This document shows, one piece after another, positions 51,615-64,000 of a stretch of 64,000 bases of DNA. A program made the position numbers and the translations under genes. The DNA comes from Faecalibacter sp. LW9 (GTDB lineage: Bacteria > Bacteroidota > Bacteroidia > Flavobacteriales > Weeksellaceae), in the NCBI RefSeq assembly GCF_034661295.1, contig NZ_CP141062.1:434001-498000 (forward strand), given 5' to 3'. The notes beneath the pieces are model-generated. The model had not been told where the DNA came from. It was given only the letters and a program-made list of their open reading frames with translations, and did no database searches. Each line of letters opens with the position of its first letter. Position 1 is the first letter of the stretch.

Positions 51615-53066
51615 TTAAAATGCGATTTGTAACATTACGATATGTTCCCCTTTGCGATCGAACACTTCTTTATTAACACGATCATACAACGGCCGTGAAG
51701 AGTATTGATAGGTGATTTTTGCAGATTGGGATAGGATAAATAAATTAGCTCCTAAATCATAGTAATGACCAACTTCATTTAAACCATCTAAATCTTTTAA
51801 AGTATAGGACGCGAAGGGTTGCAACTTAACCTTATCGTTAAATTTAGGCAATAGAAATCCAACTTGTGTATACCACATATTTCCTGTTCCTAATAAATTA
51901 CGTCCATTTCCCGCCCCTTCAAGCGCTAGGGTTCCATCATAATTTGGATCGATGGTTCCCGGATTCATAATTCCAGTATTCCTCAAATAATGGGGTCCAA
52001 AATTATAACGGTAAAAAACCGAATAAACATTAAATGCCATTTCTTTATGAGGATTACCAACCGGTAAATCGGCATATATATCAGCACTTAGTACGGTTTG
52101 GTCGTGAGATTTAAATTCACCTTCTTTTAATTGAGAGAGTGCGGATGAGTTGGCATTATAAAAACCAACACCAAGATTCAACATTTTTTTAGTTCCTAAA
52201 TTATTTCCCGAAAAGAAAATCGTAGAGGTATCATCCTTATCCAAGAAGTTGTAGGCTACATATCCCGAATAACTTAATTTTCCAGATTGATTGTTATCAA
52301 CGGTTTGTCCAACTTCCGGCTGCTGATTTGTAGCAAAAGGCTTATTAACAGCAAAACGATAATTTAAATGGTTCCACTCACCACGAGCAAAAACACCAAA
52401 TTGTCGAGCAAACTGATCGGATACTTCTATATTAGGATAATTGAAAACAGGCAAATCGGCCATCAAAAATTTAGCGGTTGAGGCATTACTTAAACGGGAA
52501 ATACCATTCACACCATGCAATCCTGCTCCAAGCGACAGATGAAATTTATTTTCTAAATTGGTTTTGGAATTTATTCTAGGTATAACTTCGTATTCATTAA
52601 ATGCATCCATAAAGAAAATTTGTGGCTTTTTTCCTTGGCCATTGGCTCCGGTTCCACTTCCTCCACCCGCAATAAATGATTGATTGTTGATTCCTAATTG
52701 AACATAAATATGATAAGCCGAAGAAAGTTGTGCTATCAACGTTACACGCATTCTTCTAAGTCCTGCATCCGTCGTATGGGATTGTTGAACACCATTCACT
52801 AATGTTCCAGGATTATTCTCAATGCTTCTTAACCAAACCTGTGAGTTAAGATTAAATTTCATAAAACGAGAGCCACTCTCATCCAATTTTATATTTAACT
52901 CTCCTAATGAATGCTTAAAAACTGGAGCCGTAGTATTCTCCTTATGTTGTATTATCATTGAATCAGCAGGAATGGCTTGTACCGAATCTTGCTGTATTGA
53001 ACTTTCTTGTCCAAATAATTTTGCAGATGCAAGTAATATGACCACAAAAATTAAGCCTCTTTTCAT
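51615..53066 (-). CDS. Outer-membrane porin, paralogue 2
   Basis: A 483-residue barrel with signal peptide (MKRGLIFVVILLASAKLFGQ). It is a close paralogue of the protein at 48004, sharing SLGELNIKLDESG, GLRRMRVTLIAQL, GINNQSFIAGGGSGTGANGQGKKPQIFFMDAFNE, YPNIEVSDQFARQFG and the whole C-terminal third (LFILSQSAKITYQYSSRPL). The two differ mostly between about residues 280 and 340, a likely loop region. It has its own terminator and so is a separate unit. Substrate unknown; the neighbourhood suggests a carboxylate. Confidence 0.8.
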   Translation of the reverse strand: MKRGLIFVVILLASAKLFGQESSIQQDSVQAIPADSMIIQHKENTTAPVFKHSLGELNIKLDESGSRFMKFNLNSQVWLRSIENNPGTLVNGVQQSHTTDAGLRRMRVTLIAQLSSAYHIYVQLGINNQSFIAGGGSGTGANGQGKKPQIFFMDAFNEYEVIPRINSKTNLENKFHLSLGAGLHGVNGISRLSNASTAKFLMADLPVFNYPNIEVSDQFARQFGVFARGEWNHLNYRFAVNKPFATNQQPEVGQTVDNNQSGKLSYSGYVAYNFLDKDDTSTIFFSGNNLGTKKMLNLGVGFYNANSSALSQLKEGEFKSHDQTVLSADIYADLPVGNPHKEMAFNVYSVFYRYNFGPHYLRNTGIMNPGTIDPNYDGTLALEGAGNGRNLLGTGNMWYTQVGFLLPKFNDKVKLQPFASYTLKDLDGLNEVGHYYDLGANLFILSQSAKITYQYSSRPLYDRVNKEVFDRKGEHIVMLQIAF

Positions 53067-53190
53067 ATTTATCCGTTCGCCGTCAAATATATTAAATAAA
53101 AAGCGATGAATTTATCAATTTCATCTACTTAATTTCTTAATCCATAACATTTAACAATTTGTTATAGAAGTCCTATAAAAAGAAGTAAAA

Positions 53191-53222
53191 ATAAAAAAGG
53201 CTACCCATAAAATGAGTAGCCT
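53191..53222 (-). terminator. Terminator after rpsA
   Basis: AGGCTACCCA (53198-53207) pairs with TGAGTAGCCT (53213-53222) with one mismatch. T6 follows on the minus strand. Confidence 0.8.
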
Positions 53223-53257
53223 AAGCATTATTTTTTTAAAAAACTTCAGTTAGAGAA

Positions 53258-55063
53258 TTAGTTTCCTCCTTCTTCCATTTTCTTTTTTAATTCTGCTAAT
53301 GAATCGATATCTCCTAAAGTAGAAGTTTCGATTTTATTGTTGTTATCAGCAACTTTCTCAGCTTGTTTAGCTTCTTCCTCACGGAAAGTAGCAGTGTGAG
53401 AAACTACAACGCGACGGAATTCTTTGTTGAATTCAATTACTTTGAAAGAAGTTTCTTCACCTTTTTTAACGCGAGAACCATCTTCTTTATCTAAAGTACG
53501 AGCTGGAGCGAAAGCTTCTACTTCTTGGTCTTCGAATTGAACTGTAGCACCTTTGTCAAATACGTCAGCAGCAACACCTGTGTGGATAGTTCCTACAGCA
53601 TATTTAGTTTCGTATTTGTCCCATGGGTTTTCAGTTAATTGTTTGTGTCCTAAAGATAAACGACGAGCTTCAACGTCTAATTCTAAAACAACTACATCTA
53701 AAATGTCATCTACGTTAGTAAACTCAGATGGGTGTTTGATTTTCTTAGTCCAAGATAAATCAGAGATGTAGATTAATCCGTCAACACCTTCTTCTAATTC
53801 TACGAATACACCGAAGTTAGTGAAGTTACGAACTTTACCTTTGTGAGTAGAACCTACAGGGTATTTCGTTGTAATATCTGTCCAAGGATCTGGAGTTAAT
53901 TGTTTGATTCCTAAAGACATTTTTCTTTCTTCTCTATCTAAAGTTAAAACTACTGCTTCAACCTCGTCACCAACTTTTACGAAATCTTGAGCAGAACGTA
54001 AGTGAGTTGACCATGACATTTCAGAAACGTGAATTAAACCTTCTACACCTGGAGCAACCTCAACGAATGCCCCGTAGTCAGCTAAAACAACAACTTTTCC
54101 TTTAACTTTATCACCAACTTTGATATCAGCATTTAAAGCATCCCATGGGTGAGCTTCTAATTGTTTAATACCTAATTGGATACGAGATTTATCTTCGTCG
54201 AAATCTAAGATTACAACGTTGATTTTTTGTCCATCTTCTAAGATTTCAGATGGGTGGTTGATACGAGACCAAGATAAGTCAGTGATGTGGATTAAACCGT
54301 CAACACCTCCTAAGTCTACGAATACACCGTAAGAAGTAATGTTTTTAACTTCTCCTTCTAAAACCTGTCCTTTCTCTAATTGAGCAACGATTTCTTTCTT
54401 TTGAACTTCGATATCAGCCTCGATTAACGCTTTGTGAGAAACAACTACGTTTTTGAATTCTGGGTTAATTTTAACCACTTTGAATTCCATAGTTTTTCCT
54501 ACGAATTGTTCGTAATCACGGATTGGTTTAACATCGATTTGAGAACCTGGTAAGAAAGCTTCGATTCCAAATACGTCAACGATCATACCTCCTTTCGTAC
54601 GAGCTTTAATGTAACCATTAACAATTTCTTGAGAATCGTGTGCTTTATTAACAGCATCCCAAGCGTTTAATGTACGAGCTTTTTTGTGAGATAAGATTAA
54701 TTGTCCGTTTTTGTCTTCACGTTGATCAACCATTACTTCAACGATATCCCCAACTTTTAAATCTGAGTTGTAACGGAATTCGTTTAATGAAATAACACCT
54801 TCTGATTTGAAGTTGATATCAACGATAGCTTCTTTATCTGTAATACGTACAACTTGACCTTTGAAAACTTCGTTTTCGTTTAAGTCTTCTAAAGTTGTAT
54901 CGTACATTTGCTCTAATTCAGCTTTTTCTTTACGATCTTCTTCGTTTAAACCTGATTCGAAAGATTCCCAGTCAAAAGACTCAGGAGCAACGTTAGCATT
55001 GGCTAAAACGTCAGTTTGAGCAGTTTCAATTACTTGCTCTTCTACTTTATTTTCTGTAGACAT
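53258..55063 (-). CDS. rpsA: 30S ribosomal protein S1
   Basis: Binds mRNA and delivers it to the 30S subunit. The 601 residues carry six S1 repeats, recognisable at VFKGQVVRITDKEAIV, VNGYIKARTKGGMIV, LEGEVKNITSYGVFV, VKGKVVVLADYGAFV, HKGKVRNFTNFGVFV and HTGVAADVFDKGATV. An acidic N-terminal extension of about 45 residues is normal for Bacteroidota. The first two repeats are the more divergent ribosome-binding type. Single gene with a leader of roughly 110 bases. Confidence 0.95.
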   Translation of the reverse strand: MSTENKVEEQVIETAQTDVLANANVAPESFDWESFESGLNEEDRKEKAELEQMYDTTLEDLNENEVFKGQVVRITDKEAIVDINFKSEGVISLNEFRYNSDLKVGDIVEVMVDQREDKNGQLILSHKKARTLNAWDAVNKAHDSQEIVNGYIKARTKGGMIVDVFGIEAFLPGSQIDVKPIRDYEQFVGKTMEFKVVKINPEFKNVVVSHKALIEADIEVQKKEIVAQLEKGQVLEGEVKNITSYGVFVDLGGVDGLIHITDLSWSRINHPSEILEDGQKINVVILDFDEDKSRIQLGIKQLEAHPWDALNADIKVGDKVKGKVVVLADYGAFVEVAPGVEGLIHVSEMSWSTHLRSAQDFVKVGDEVEAVVLTLDREERKMSLGIKQLTPDPWTDITTKYPVGSTHKGKVRNFTNFGVFVELEEGVDGLIYISDLSWTKKIKHPSEFTNVDDILDVVVLELDVEARRLSLGHKQLTENPWDKYETKYAVGTIHTGVAADVFDKGATVQFEDQEVEAFAPARTLDKEDGSRVKKGEETSFKVIEFNKEFRRVVVSHTATFREEEAKQAEKVADNNNKIETSTLGDIDSLAELKKKMEEGGN

Positions 55064-55134
55064 AATAATATCATTTGTATCTCAATTCAATTTTGTCAGA
55101 AGCCTATAAATGTAAACAAATGAATGAGAGGAGT

Positions 55135-55188
55135 TTAACTTAATATAAGTTCGCTAGCTTCTTTCACATTTTAGCGAGTGCAAATATA
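55135..55188 (-). promoter_or_regulatory. rpsA promoter element and leader hairpin
   Basis: TATATTTG on the minus strand (55188-55181) matches TAnnTTTG, about 118 bases before the rpsA start. Just downstream in the leader, TCGCTA and TAGCGA (about 55177-55150) can form a 6-bp stem. Ribosomal protein leaders are often autoregulated; here this is only a possibility. Confidence 0.4.
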
Positions 55189-55317
55189 TACATTAATTTT
55201 CAATTAATTACATCATTCTTTCGTTAAAATTGCTCATAATCACAACCTTTTTTAAAATTGAGAACTCCAAATTGGCAAAAATTTTGTCTAACTTTATAAA
55301 CAATCAATACCTAACAG

Positions 55318-56967
55318 ATGGACAGCATAAAAAAAATAAAACGCTTTTCTAAAATTGTAAGTGTTTTATCGAAATATGGATTTGAAGAGATTCTTTCGAG
55401 AAGTCCTTTAGAAGCCTTAACTCCCGACTTTTTAAACACAGGCCATACCCAAGATATTTTTACTCAAAATTTTAATCAGAGAATTCGTCTCGCATTAGAA
55501 GAATTAGGTCCTGCCTATATCAAATTTGGACAGTTATTAAGTAATCGTAAAGATTTGGTTCCTAAAGAATTGATTTTAGAACTTAAAAAACTCCAAGATA
55601 ATGTCCCTCCTGAACCCATCGATATTGAAGCGCGTTTAGAAGAAGAGTTCGGAATTGTGGTTCGGGATCATTTCTTAGAAATCGAGCCAATGCCATTTGC
55701 CGCGGCAAGTATTTCTCAAGTATATCGTGCAAGACTTATTACAGGTGATCGTGTGATTCTAAAAGTTAAACGTTCAAATATTCAACAAATCATCGAATCG
55801 GACTTAGCATTAATCCGTGATTTAATTTTCTTCTTAGAGAAAAAGTATGTTCGTTTGCAAAAATTATTTATTTCTGAAATTGAACGTAGTTTCGAAAATT
55901 CGATTCTAAAAGAACTTTCCCTAGTCAACGAATATCAGAATATCGAACGATTCCGAAAAAATTTTGAAGGCAGTAAAGATGTATATGTCCCTAAAACTTA
56001 TAAAGATTATTGCAATAACAATATTCTTTGTATGGAATTCATTGAAGGGTTTAAAATTACTGACATTGAACAATTACGCACTCACGGAATAGAACCTAAA
56101 AAAATTGTAGAAAAGGGATTCGATATTTATCTGAAACAACTTTTAGACGATGGTTTTTTTCATGCTGATCCTCATCCAGGTAATATCTTTATTCAACCCA
56201 ATGGTCAAATTGTCTTTATTGATTTTGGCTCGATGGGCGTGCTGACCGTAACCGAACGAGATTTACTAGAAGACGTCGTAATTAATTTTGGTTTAAAGAA
56301 TACACGTAAAATTGTACGATCGTTAAAAAAAATGGCCATCAAACATTATATTGAAGATGACAAACAATTAGAACGTGACATTTCTGATATTTTCGATTAC
56401 TTAGAATACAATACCGTAGACACAATCGAAGTCCAAGTGATTATCAAAAAATTTAACAATATTTTGAATCGTAATCATGTTTTACTTCCTGAATATGTCT
56501 ATATCTTACTAAGAGGTGTGGCTTTAATTGAAGGGATTGGACAACAATTAGACGCGGATTTAAATGTTCAAAAATCCATGCGACCATATGCCGCTAAACT
56601 TGCAAAAGAAAAATTATACCCTCAAAACGTAGCAAAGAAAGCCATTAAAAATTTAAGTGATCTCAAAGATTTAATGGATGATATCCCAGAAGATACTTTA
56701 AGGTTAATTGAAAAATTAAACAATGATCAATTGGCTTTAAATTTTAAGATTGCAGAAATTCGATTAATCCTTGCCATTATAAAGACAAGTATCAACAAAT
56801 TAGTATTAGCAATTCTTACCCTGACCTTTGGGATTGGAGCTAGTATGCTCGCCAATACCAAAGTTAGACCTTTAATTCTTGATATGCCATTATTGGCTTG
56901 GGTTGGATATGGAATGTCCATTTTTACAGGACTATCCATTTTGTATTATGTATTCCGAAAGAAATAA
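55318..56967 (+). CDS. ABC1/UbiB-family atypical kinase
   Basis: A 549-residue membrane-associated atypical protein kinase-like ATPase, related to UbiB, which supports quinone synthesis. Family signatures: the KFGQLLSNRKDLVP (KxGQ) motif, AAASISQVYRARL (A-rich loop), VILKVKRSNI, HADPHPGNIFI and IDFGSMGVL (metal-binding DFG). Two C-terminal membrane segments (LVLAILTLTFGIGASML; LLAWVGYGMSIFTGLSILYYVF) are typical. The quinone role is inferred from the family; no other quinone gene is nearby. Confidence 0.88.
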   Translation: MDSIKKIKRFSKIVSVLSKYGFEEILSRSPLEALTPDFLNTGHTQDIFTQNFNQRIRLALEELGPAYIKFGQLLSNRKDLVPKELILELKKLQDNVPPEPIDIEARLEEEFGIVVRDHFLEIEPMPFAAASISQVYRARLITGDRVILKVKRSNIQQIIESDLALIRDLIFFLEKKYVRLQKLFISEIERSFENSILKELSLVNEYQNIERFRKNFEGSKDVYVPKTYKDYCNNNILCMEFIEGFKITDIEQLRTHGIEPKKIVEKGFDIYLKQLLDDGFFHADPHPGNIFIQPNGQIVFIDFGSMGVLTVTERDLLEDVVINFGLKNTRKIVRSLKKMAIKHYIEDDKQLERDISDIFDYLEYNTVDTIEVQVIIKKFNNILNRNHVLLPEYVYILLRGVALIEGIGQQLDADLNVQKSMRPYAAKLAKEKLYPQNVAKKAIKNLSDLKDLMDDIPEDTLRLIEKLNNDQLALNFKIAEIRLILAIIKTSINKLVLAILTLTFGIGASMLANTKVRPLILDMPLLAWVGYGMSIFTGLSILYYVFRKK

Positions 56968-56975
56968 CATGCAAT

Positions 56976-57009
56976 AAAAAACTCCTTTCTCAAACGAAAG
57001 GAGTTTTTT
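56976..57009 (+). terminator. Terminator after the UbiB-like gene
   Basis: A 14-bp perfect stem (56976-56989 with 56996-57009) with a six-base loop. Confidence 0.92.
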
Positions 57010-57036
57010 ATTGGTTACATTTAGCTCCGAAAATAA

Positions 57037-57063
57037 AAAAGGCCTTCTCATCGAGAAGACCTT
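57037..57063 (-). terminator. Terminator after the OmpA-family gene
   Basis: An 11-bp stem (57039-57049 with 57053-57063) with one G-U pair on the minus strand, followed there by T6. Confidence 0.85.
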
Positions 57064-57085
57064 ATATCTAATGTATCGTTAGAAA

Positions 57086-58588
57086 TTATTTCTTTTTGAT
57101 TACTTTAGTTTCAGTTACTGTTGCAGTTTTAGGTAAAACTTCAACACGTCTGTTTCTTTGGTAACACTCTTCAGTTTCTTCTTTACATAATAACTGAGAC
57201 TCACCTAATCCACGAGCTGTTAAACGTTTTGCGTCAACACCACCTCTTTCAGATAAAACCTTTACTAATGCTTTAGCACGTTTTAAAGATAAAGTTTTGT
57301 TGTAAGCAGCAGATCCTCTTTGGTCAGCGTGTCCGTCGATGTAGAAGTTTCTATCTTTTAAATCTTCAGAGTTTAAGATTTGTGCTGCTACACGTACGTC
57401 ATCGTAAGAAGACTCAACAATTTTATCAGAATTGTATTCGAATAAAATGTTAGATAAACGTTTAGCAACGTGAACTTCAGTCCAAGGACATCCGTTGTTT
57501 TCTGCTGGTCCTTTAACGTCTGGACACTCATCTAATTTATCAACAACACCGTCTCCATCTCTATCTGGACATCCGTTAGTTGCTGGATCGTTTGTAGCAA
57601 TACCTGCTTCTGTAGGACAAGCGTCGTCTTTATCTAAGATTCCATCACCATCTGTATCTGGCCAAGGACATCCGTTGTTTTCTGCTGGTCCTGCAACCTC
57701 TGGACATTCGTCAACATTATCAGTTAATCCGTCACCATCTGTATCTGGCCATGGACATCCGTTGTTTTCTTTTGGTCCGAATTCGTTTGGACAGTTATCT
57801 AAATGATCTGGAATTCCGTCTCCGTCAGCATCTGGACATCCGTTTGTAGCTGGATCGTTTGTAGCGATACCTGCAACTTCTGGACATGCATCCTCGTCGT
57901 CGATGATTCCGTCACCATCTTTATCATTGTTTCCGAAACGGAAAGTTAAACCAACTGTGTGTTGGAAGAAGTCGAAGTAATCAGTTTGAGTTGCTGGGAT
58001 CCAGTTGTAATCAGAAGCAACGTTTAAACCGAAGTTTTTAGTAAACCAGAAGTTAATACCAACACCTCCGTTTAATACGAAGTGATTTTTCTCAGCTGTT
58101 ACATCTTCGTTTAAGATATCAGTTTGTGGGTTATCAGACTCACCAATTGTAGAAACGTATGGAGTTGAGAATCCAGAGTAATCATAACGGTGGTATCCCG
58201 CTCCAATTCTTAAATATGGATCAAACCAAGAGTTTTCGTTTAAGAAATATCCATTAGCGAATTTATAACGTAAACCTAAACCAGCGTTGATGAATAATTC
58301 GTCGTTGATATTTAATCTTTTGTTGTCAATTTCACCAACAGAAGCTGTTAAATCAACATCGAAAGATCTGTTTAAGTTACGGATAACAGATAATTTAGAT
58401 AAAGGTGGAACGATATCCCAGTTATCAGTATCAAAGTAGTGGTTGAAAGCTCCACGAACCGCACGGTGATCAGTTGCGTGTGCACCTACTGTAATTGCCC
58501 ATGGATTTCTAGAATTCTGAGCGTCTACTAATGAGTTACCAGCTAATAGTAACGTCATTGCAGATAATAATAGATTAAACTTTTTCAT
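57086..58588 (-). CDS. OmpA-family outer-membrane protein with thrombospondin type 3 repeats
   Basis: Start at 58588 (MKKFNLLLSAMTLLLAGNS) gives a clean signal peptide and 500 residues; an upstream TTG adds two. An N-terminal eight-strand barrel (to about 215) is followed by calcium-binding type 3 repeats of the DxDGDGxxDxxDxCP form, five or so, and a C-terminal OmpA peptidoglycan-binding domain (NFYIDGHADQRGSAAYNKTLSLKRAKALVKVL; LTARGLGES) with the DAP-binding Asp and Arg. It links the outer membrane to the wall and is probably a major surface protein. Confidence 0.93.
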   Translation of the reverse strand: MKKFNLLLSAMTLLLAGNSLVDAQNSRNPWAITVGAHATDHRAVRGAFNHYFDTDNWDIVPPLSKLSVIRNLNRSFDVDLTASVGEIDNKRLNINDELFINAGLGLRYKFANGYFLNENSWFDPYLRIGAGYHRYDYSGFSTPYVSTIGESDNPQTDILNEDVTAEKNHFVLNGGVGINFWFTKNFGLNVASDYNWIPATQTDYFDFFQHTVGLTFRFGNNDKDGDGIIDDEDACPEVAGIATNDPATNGCPDADGDGIPDHLDNCPNEFGPKENNGCPWPDTDGDGLTDNVDECPEVAGPAENNGCPWPDTDGDGILDKDDACPTEAGIATNDPATNGCPDRDGDGVVDKLDECPDVKGPAENNGCPWTEVHVAKRLSNILFEYNSDKIVESSYDDVRVAAQILNSEDLKDRNFYIDGHADQRGSAAYNKTLSLKRAKALVKVLSERGGVDAKRLTARGLGESQLLCKEETEECYQRNRRVEVLPKTATVTETKVIKKK

Positions 58589-58643
58589 TATCAAATATTT
58601 AGCGTTTTAAATATATTTTATTTTTAGTAATATTAAAGCAAAT

Positions 58644-59096
58644 TTAAGAATTCTTTATCATTCTATCCAAATCTCTTTTCAAATCTTTTCCTTTTAGTGT
58701 CTCTCGCTTATCATAAAGTTTCTTTCCTTTTGCTAAATAAATCCTTAGCTTAGCTAATCCTTTATTGTTAATATAGAGAGTTGTCGGAACAACTGTTAAT
58801 CCAGTTTCTTTTGTCTTACGTTCTAACTTCTTTAATTCAGAACGCGTCAAAAGTAATTTTCGATCTCTTCGAGTTTTATGGTTAAAATAGGTCCCCCAAT
58901 CGTACTCATCAATAAACATATTAATGATATACAGTTCACCGTCTTTCATTTGACAGAAACTTTCAGTGATTGAGGCTTTCCCCATTCTTATTGACTTTAT
59001 CTCAGTTCCAAACAATTGGATCCCGGCATCGTATGAATCTAATAACTCAAATTCAAAGCGTGCACGTTTATTCTTAATTGTAACTTCCTTTTGCAC
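58644..59096 (-). CDS. smpB: SsrA-binding protein
   Basis: Partner of tmRNA in ribosome rescue. The 150-residue protein has the OB-fold core ([35 protein letters not shown]), [27 protein letters not shown] and the basic C-terminal tail ([26 protein letters not shown]) that enters the mRNA channel. No tmRNA gene is visible nearby. Divergent from the ABC-F gene. Confidence 0.95.
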   Translation of the reverse strand: MQKEVTIKNKRARFEFELLDSYDAGIQLFGTEIKSIRMGKASITESFCQMKDGELYIINMFIDEYDWGTYFNHKTRRDRKLLLTRSELKKLERKTKETGLTVVPTTLYINNKGLAKLRIYLAKGKKLYDKRETLKGKDLKRDLDRMIKNS

Positions 59097-59121
59097 TTTA
59101 TTTTATTCCAATTAAAATTTG

Positions 59122-60789
<1,668 letters not shown>

Positions 60790-60805
60790 TTCTTCACTAT
60801 AATTT

Positions 60806-60838
60806 AAAAAACTCCAATCAAACGATTGGAGTTTTTTT
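60806..60838 (+). terminator. Terminator after the ABC-F gene
   Basis: AAAAACTCCAATC-type stem (60806-60819 with 60824-60836), loop of four bases, followed by a T run. Confidence 0.9.
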
Positions 60839-60862
60839 TATCCCTAAAAAATAATTGCCATA

Positions 60863-60890
60863 AAAAAAGTCCAGCTCGTCAGCTGGACTT
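60863..60890 (-). terminator. Terminator after gyrB
   Basis: AAGTCCAGCT (60867-60876) pairs perfectly with AGCTGGACTT (60881-60890). T7 follows on the minus strand. Confidence 0.9.
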
Positions 60891-60913
60891 CAAAATATAT
60901 GAAAGCTTAAAAA

Positions 60914-62917
<2,004 letters not shown>

Positions 62918-62954
62918 CTAAGGTTAAAAACAGCCTTTTCAAAATGAATCATCA

Positions 62955-62984
62955 CAAAAAAAGCCTTGGAAAAATCAAGGCTTT
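62955..62984 (-). terminator. Terminator after rsmG
   Basis: AAAGCCTTG (62960-62968) pairs perfectly with CAAGGCTTT (62976-62984). T7 follows on the minus strand. Confidence 0.85.
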
Positions 62985-63004
62985 ATCGATGGACCAATAA
63001 ATGG

Positions 63005-63631
63005 TTATATGTCTTTTTTATGCAAGTAAACGACTTTCTTCGTCTCGAAGAAATCTTCTTCAAAGAAATCAGAGATATTATGCAATTCAGCATTTGGAAA
63101 ATCTTTTAACTCTTCCGTCAAATCACCTCCTTTCAAGTATAATAAGCCGTTTGGCAATGGATTTAATGAATCTTTTTTAAATTTTCCTCTGATCCATTCT
63201 GCAAAACGAGGCATAGCAGTTACCGCACGAGAAACAACAAAATCATAATGTTGATGCAACTCTTCCGCTCTTTTTTGTTCTGCTTTCACATTTGTTAAAC
63301 CTAAACCGTTGGCAACACCTTGAACCACTTTAATTTTTTTACCAATAGAATCCACCAAATGAAAATTAACATTTGGGAATAAAATCGCTAATGGAATACC
63401 AGGCAATCCACCTCCAGTACCAACATCTAAGACATCCGAACCATCCTCAAACTTCATCACTTTAGCAATCGCTAAAGAATGTAAGATATGATTGGTATAG
63501 ATTTCATCGATATCCTTACGTGAAACAACATTGATTTGCTCATTCCACTCTTTGTATAAATCGCCAACTTTATTGAATTGTTCGATTTGTTTTTCAGTTA
63601 AATCAGGAAAATATTTTAAAATTAAATCCAT
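63005..63631 (-). CDS. rsmG: 16S rRNA (guanine(527)-N7)-methyltransferase
   Basis: Methylates G527 of 16S rRNA; loss gives low-level streptomycin resistance in other bacteria. Its 208 residues show FNKVGDLYKEWNEQINVVSRKD at the N-terminus, the SAM-binding DVLDVGTGGGLPGIPLAILFP loop and VVSRAVTAMP. Normal length. It starts five bases after the GAF-domain gene, so the two are probably cotranscribed. Confidence 0.95.
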   Translation of the reverse strand: MDLILKYFPDLTEKQIEQFNKVGDLYKEWNEQINVVSRKDIDEIYTNHILHSLAIAKVMKFEDGSDVLDVGTGGGLPGIPLAILFPNVNFHLVDSIGKKIKVVQGVANGLGLTNVKAEQKRAEELHQHYDFVVSRAVTAMPRFAEWIRGKFKKDSLNPLPNGLLYLKGGDLTEELKDFPNAELHNISDFFEEDFFETKKVVYLHKKDI

Positions 63632-63636
63632 AAAGA

Positions 63637-64000
63637 TTATATGATTTCAGAAACTTTGTTGCAAATATACTCCAACAATTTTGTGTCTGCATCAGTAAAT
63701 GGATCAATTGTGTGCGAATCAATATCAATTTGACCAATATTTTCTCCATTTTTGAAAATAGGCATTACAATTTCAGCTTTTGTTTCAATCGAGCAAGCCA
63801 AATAATTATCTTGAGCATATACATCTGGAACAACAAAAGTTTCGTTCGATTCAGCGACTTGACCACAAATTCCCTTTCCGTAAGGAATAATTACATGATC
63901 GGTTTCAGCCCCTACATATGGTCCTAATTTTAATTCATTTTTATCTCCATTCTTAAAGTAAAATCCCACCCAATTGTAGTGGTCTACTTCATCCGATAAC
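63637..64000 (-). CDS. GAF-domain protein, fRMsr-like (cut by window edge)
   Basis: The frame is open to the right edge (reading LSDEVDHYNWVGFYF), so the N-terminus is missing and the GTG at 63969 is not the start. The visible 121 residues match the free methionine-(R)-sulfoxide reductase type of GAF domain: WVGFYF, LGPYVGAET, IPYGKGICGQVAES, VPDV, LACSIETKAEIVMPI and GQIDIDSHTIDPFTDAD. Two of the three conserved cysteines are present (GICG and LACS). The first, expected just before IIPYG, is replaced (TDHVIIPYG), so one resolving route would be missing. Confidence 0.8.
   Translation of the reverse strand, partial: LSDEVDHYNWVGFYFKNGDKNELKLGPYVGAETDHVIIPYGKGICGQVAESNETFVVPDVYAQDNYLACSIETKAEIVMPIFKNGENIGQIDIDSHTIDPFTDADTKLLEYICNKVSEII

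Noticed and set aside
57495-57806. Ser/Pro-rich frame antisense to the OmpA-family gene
   Set aside because: It is a shadow of the Asp/Gly-rich type 3 repeats on the other strand.

Overview
The window is an AT-rich chromosomal segment of a Gram-negative Bacteroidota, most likely a flavobacterium of the Weeksellaceae type (genus inferred, not proven). The signs are Bacteroidota-style promoters (TAnnTTTG), many Bacteroidota-only families (GLPGLI, GIN/DUF2807, DUF3822, PASTA membrane protein, LolA-like proteins, OmpA with thrombospondin type 3 repeats), KDO synthesis and an archaeal-type ProRS. No rRNA, tRNA or CRISPR array was recognised. Most of the window is housekeeping DNA; the accessory material is three IS copies and one 225-bp tandem repeat array.

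Layout. 1-900: end of an IS1182-like element. 919-8945: galE, an NlpE-like lipoprotein, lipA (broken by a stop), a GLPGLI-type protein, cinA, the 225-bp x 4.25 array, a dicarboxylate/amino-acid symporter and a small barrel protein. 8943-10249: an intact IS3-family element. 10297-15309: DEAD-box helicase (broken near its C-terminus), rluD-PASTA, and divergent ddl-coaD. 15333-17088: a frameshifted IS1182-like element. 17166-24499: Spy-like protein, proS, a Gly/Tyr/Trp-rich lipoprotein, FadL-like barrel, GIN protein, exonuclease III, a coiled-coil lipoprotein and an acetyltransferase. 30445 down to 24503: a tight six-gene minus-strand operon (recombinase-like membrane protein, dCMP deaminase, CtpA protease, XerD, Nudix, DUF4136). 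30542-34232: broken LolA-like gene, HNH protein, kdsB, a 25-codon ORF, DUF3822-rsmD. 34360-39933: TonB-dependent receptor, thioredoxin-like protein, FKBP lipoprotein, dnaX (two frames joined at an A11 tract). 40063-45940: envelope cluster ftsK-lolA-lptF/G-ribBA. 46010-53066: Lrp regulator, then a transport locus in which a two-component system lies between two paralogous porins and an MHS-type transporter. 53258-64000: rpsA, ubiB-like kinase, ompA, smpB, ABC-F ATPase, gyrB, rsmG and a GAF protein cut by the window edge.

Main observations. Three otherwise intact genes (lipA, the helicase, a LolA-like gene) carry one in-frame stop each, and all three stops lie in the same hexamer TAGGCC/GGCCTA; either real pseudogenes or a motif-specific base-calling fault. 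dnaX has an A11 tract at the exact point where the gamma frame ends and the tau frame must be entered, which fits programmed slippage but also a homopolymer error. The IS3 copy can be excised on paper to restore the pre-insertion site, including a lost terminal codon. RibBA has a C-terminal cyclohydrolase domain without its zinc cysteines. An 11-bp phased triple repeat sits upstream of a porin next to an OmpR-family regulator. I see no clearly new multi-gene system; the strongest candidates are the dnaX switch, the 225-bp structured array and the porin/two-component locus.
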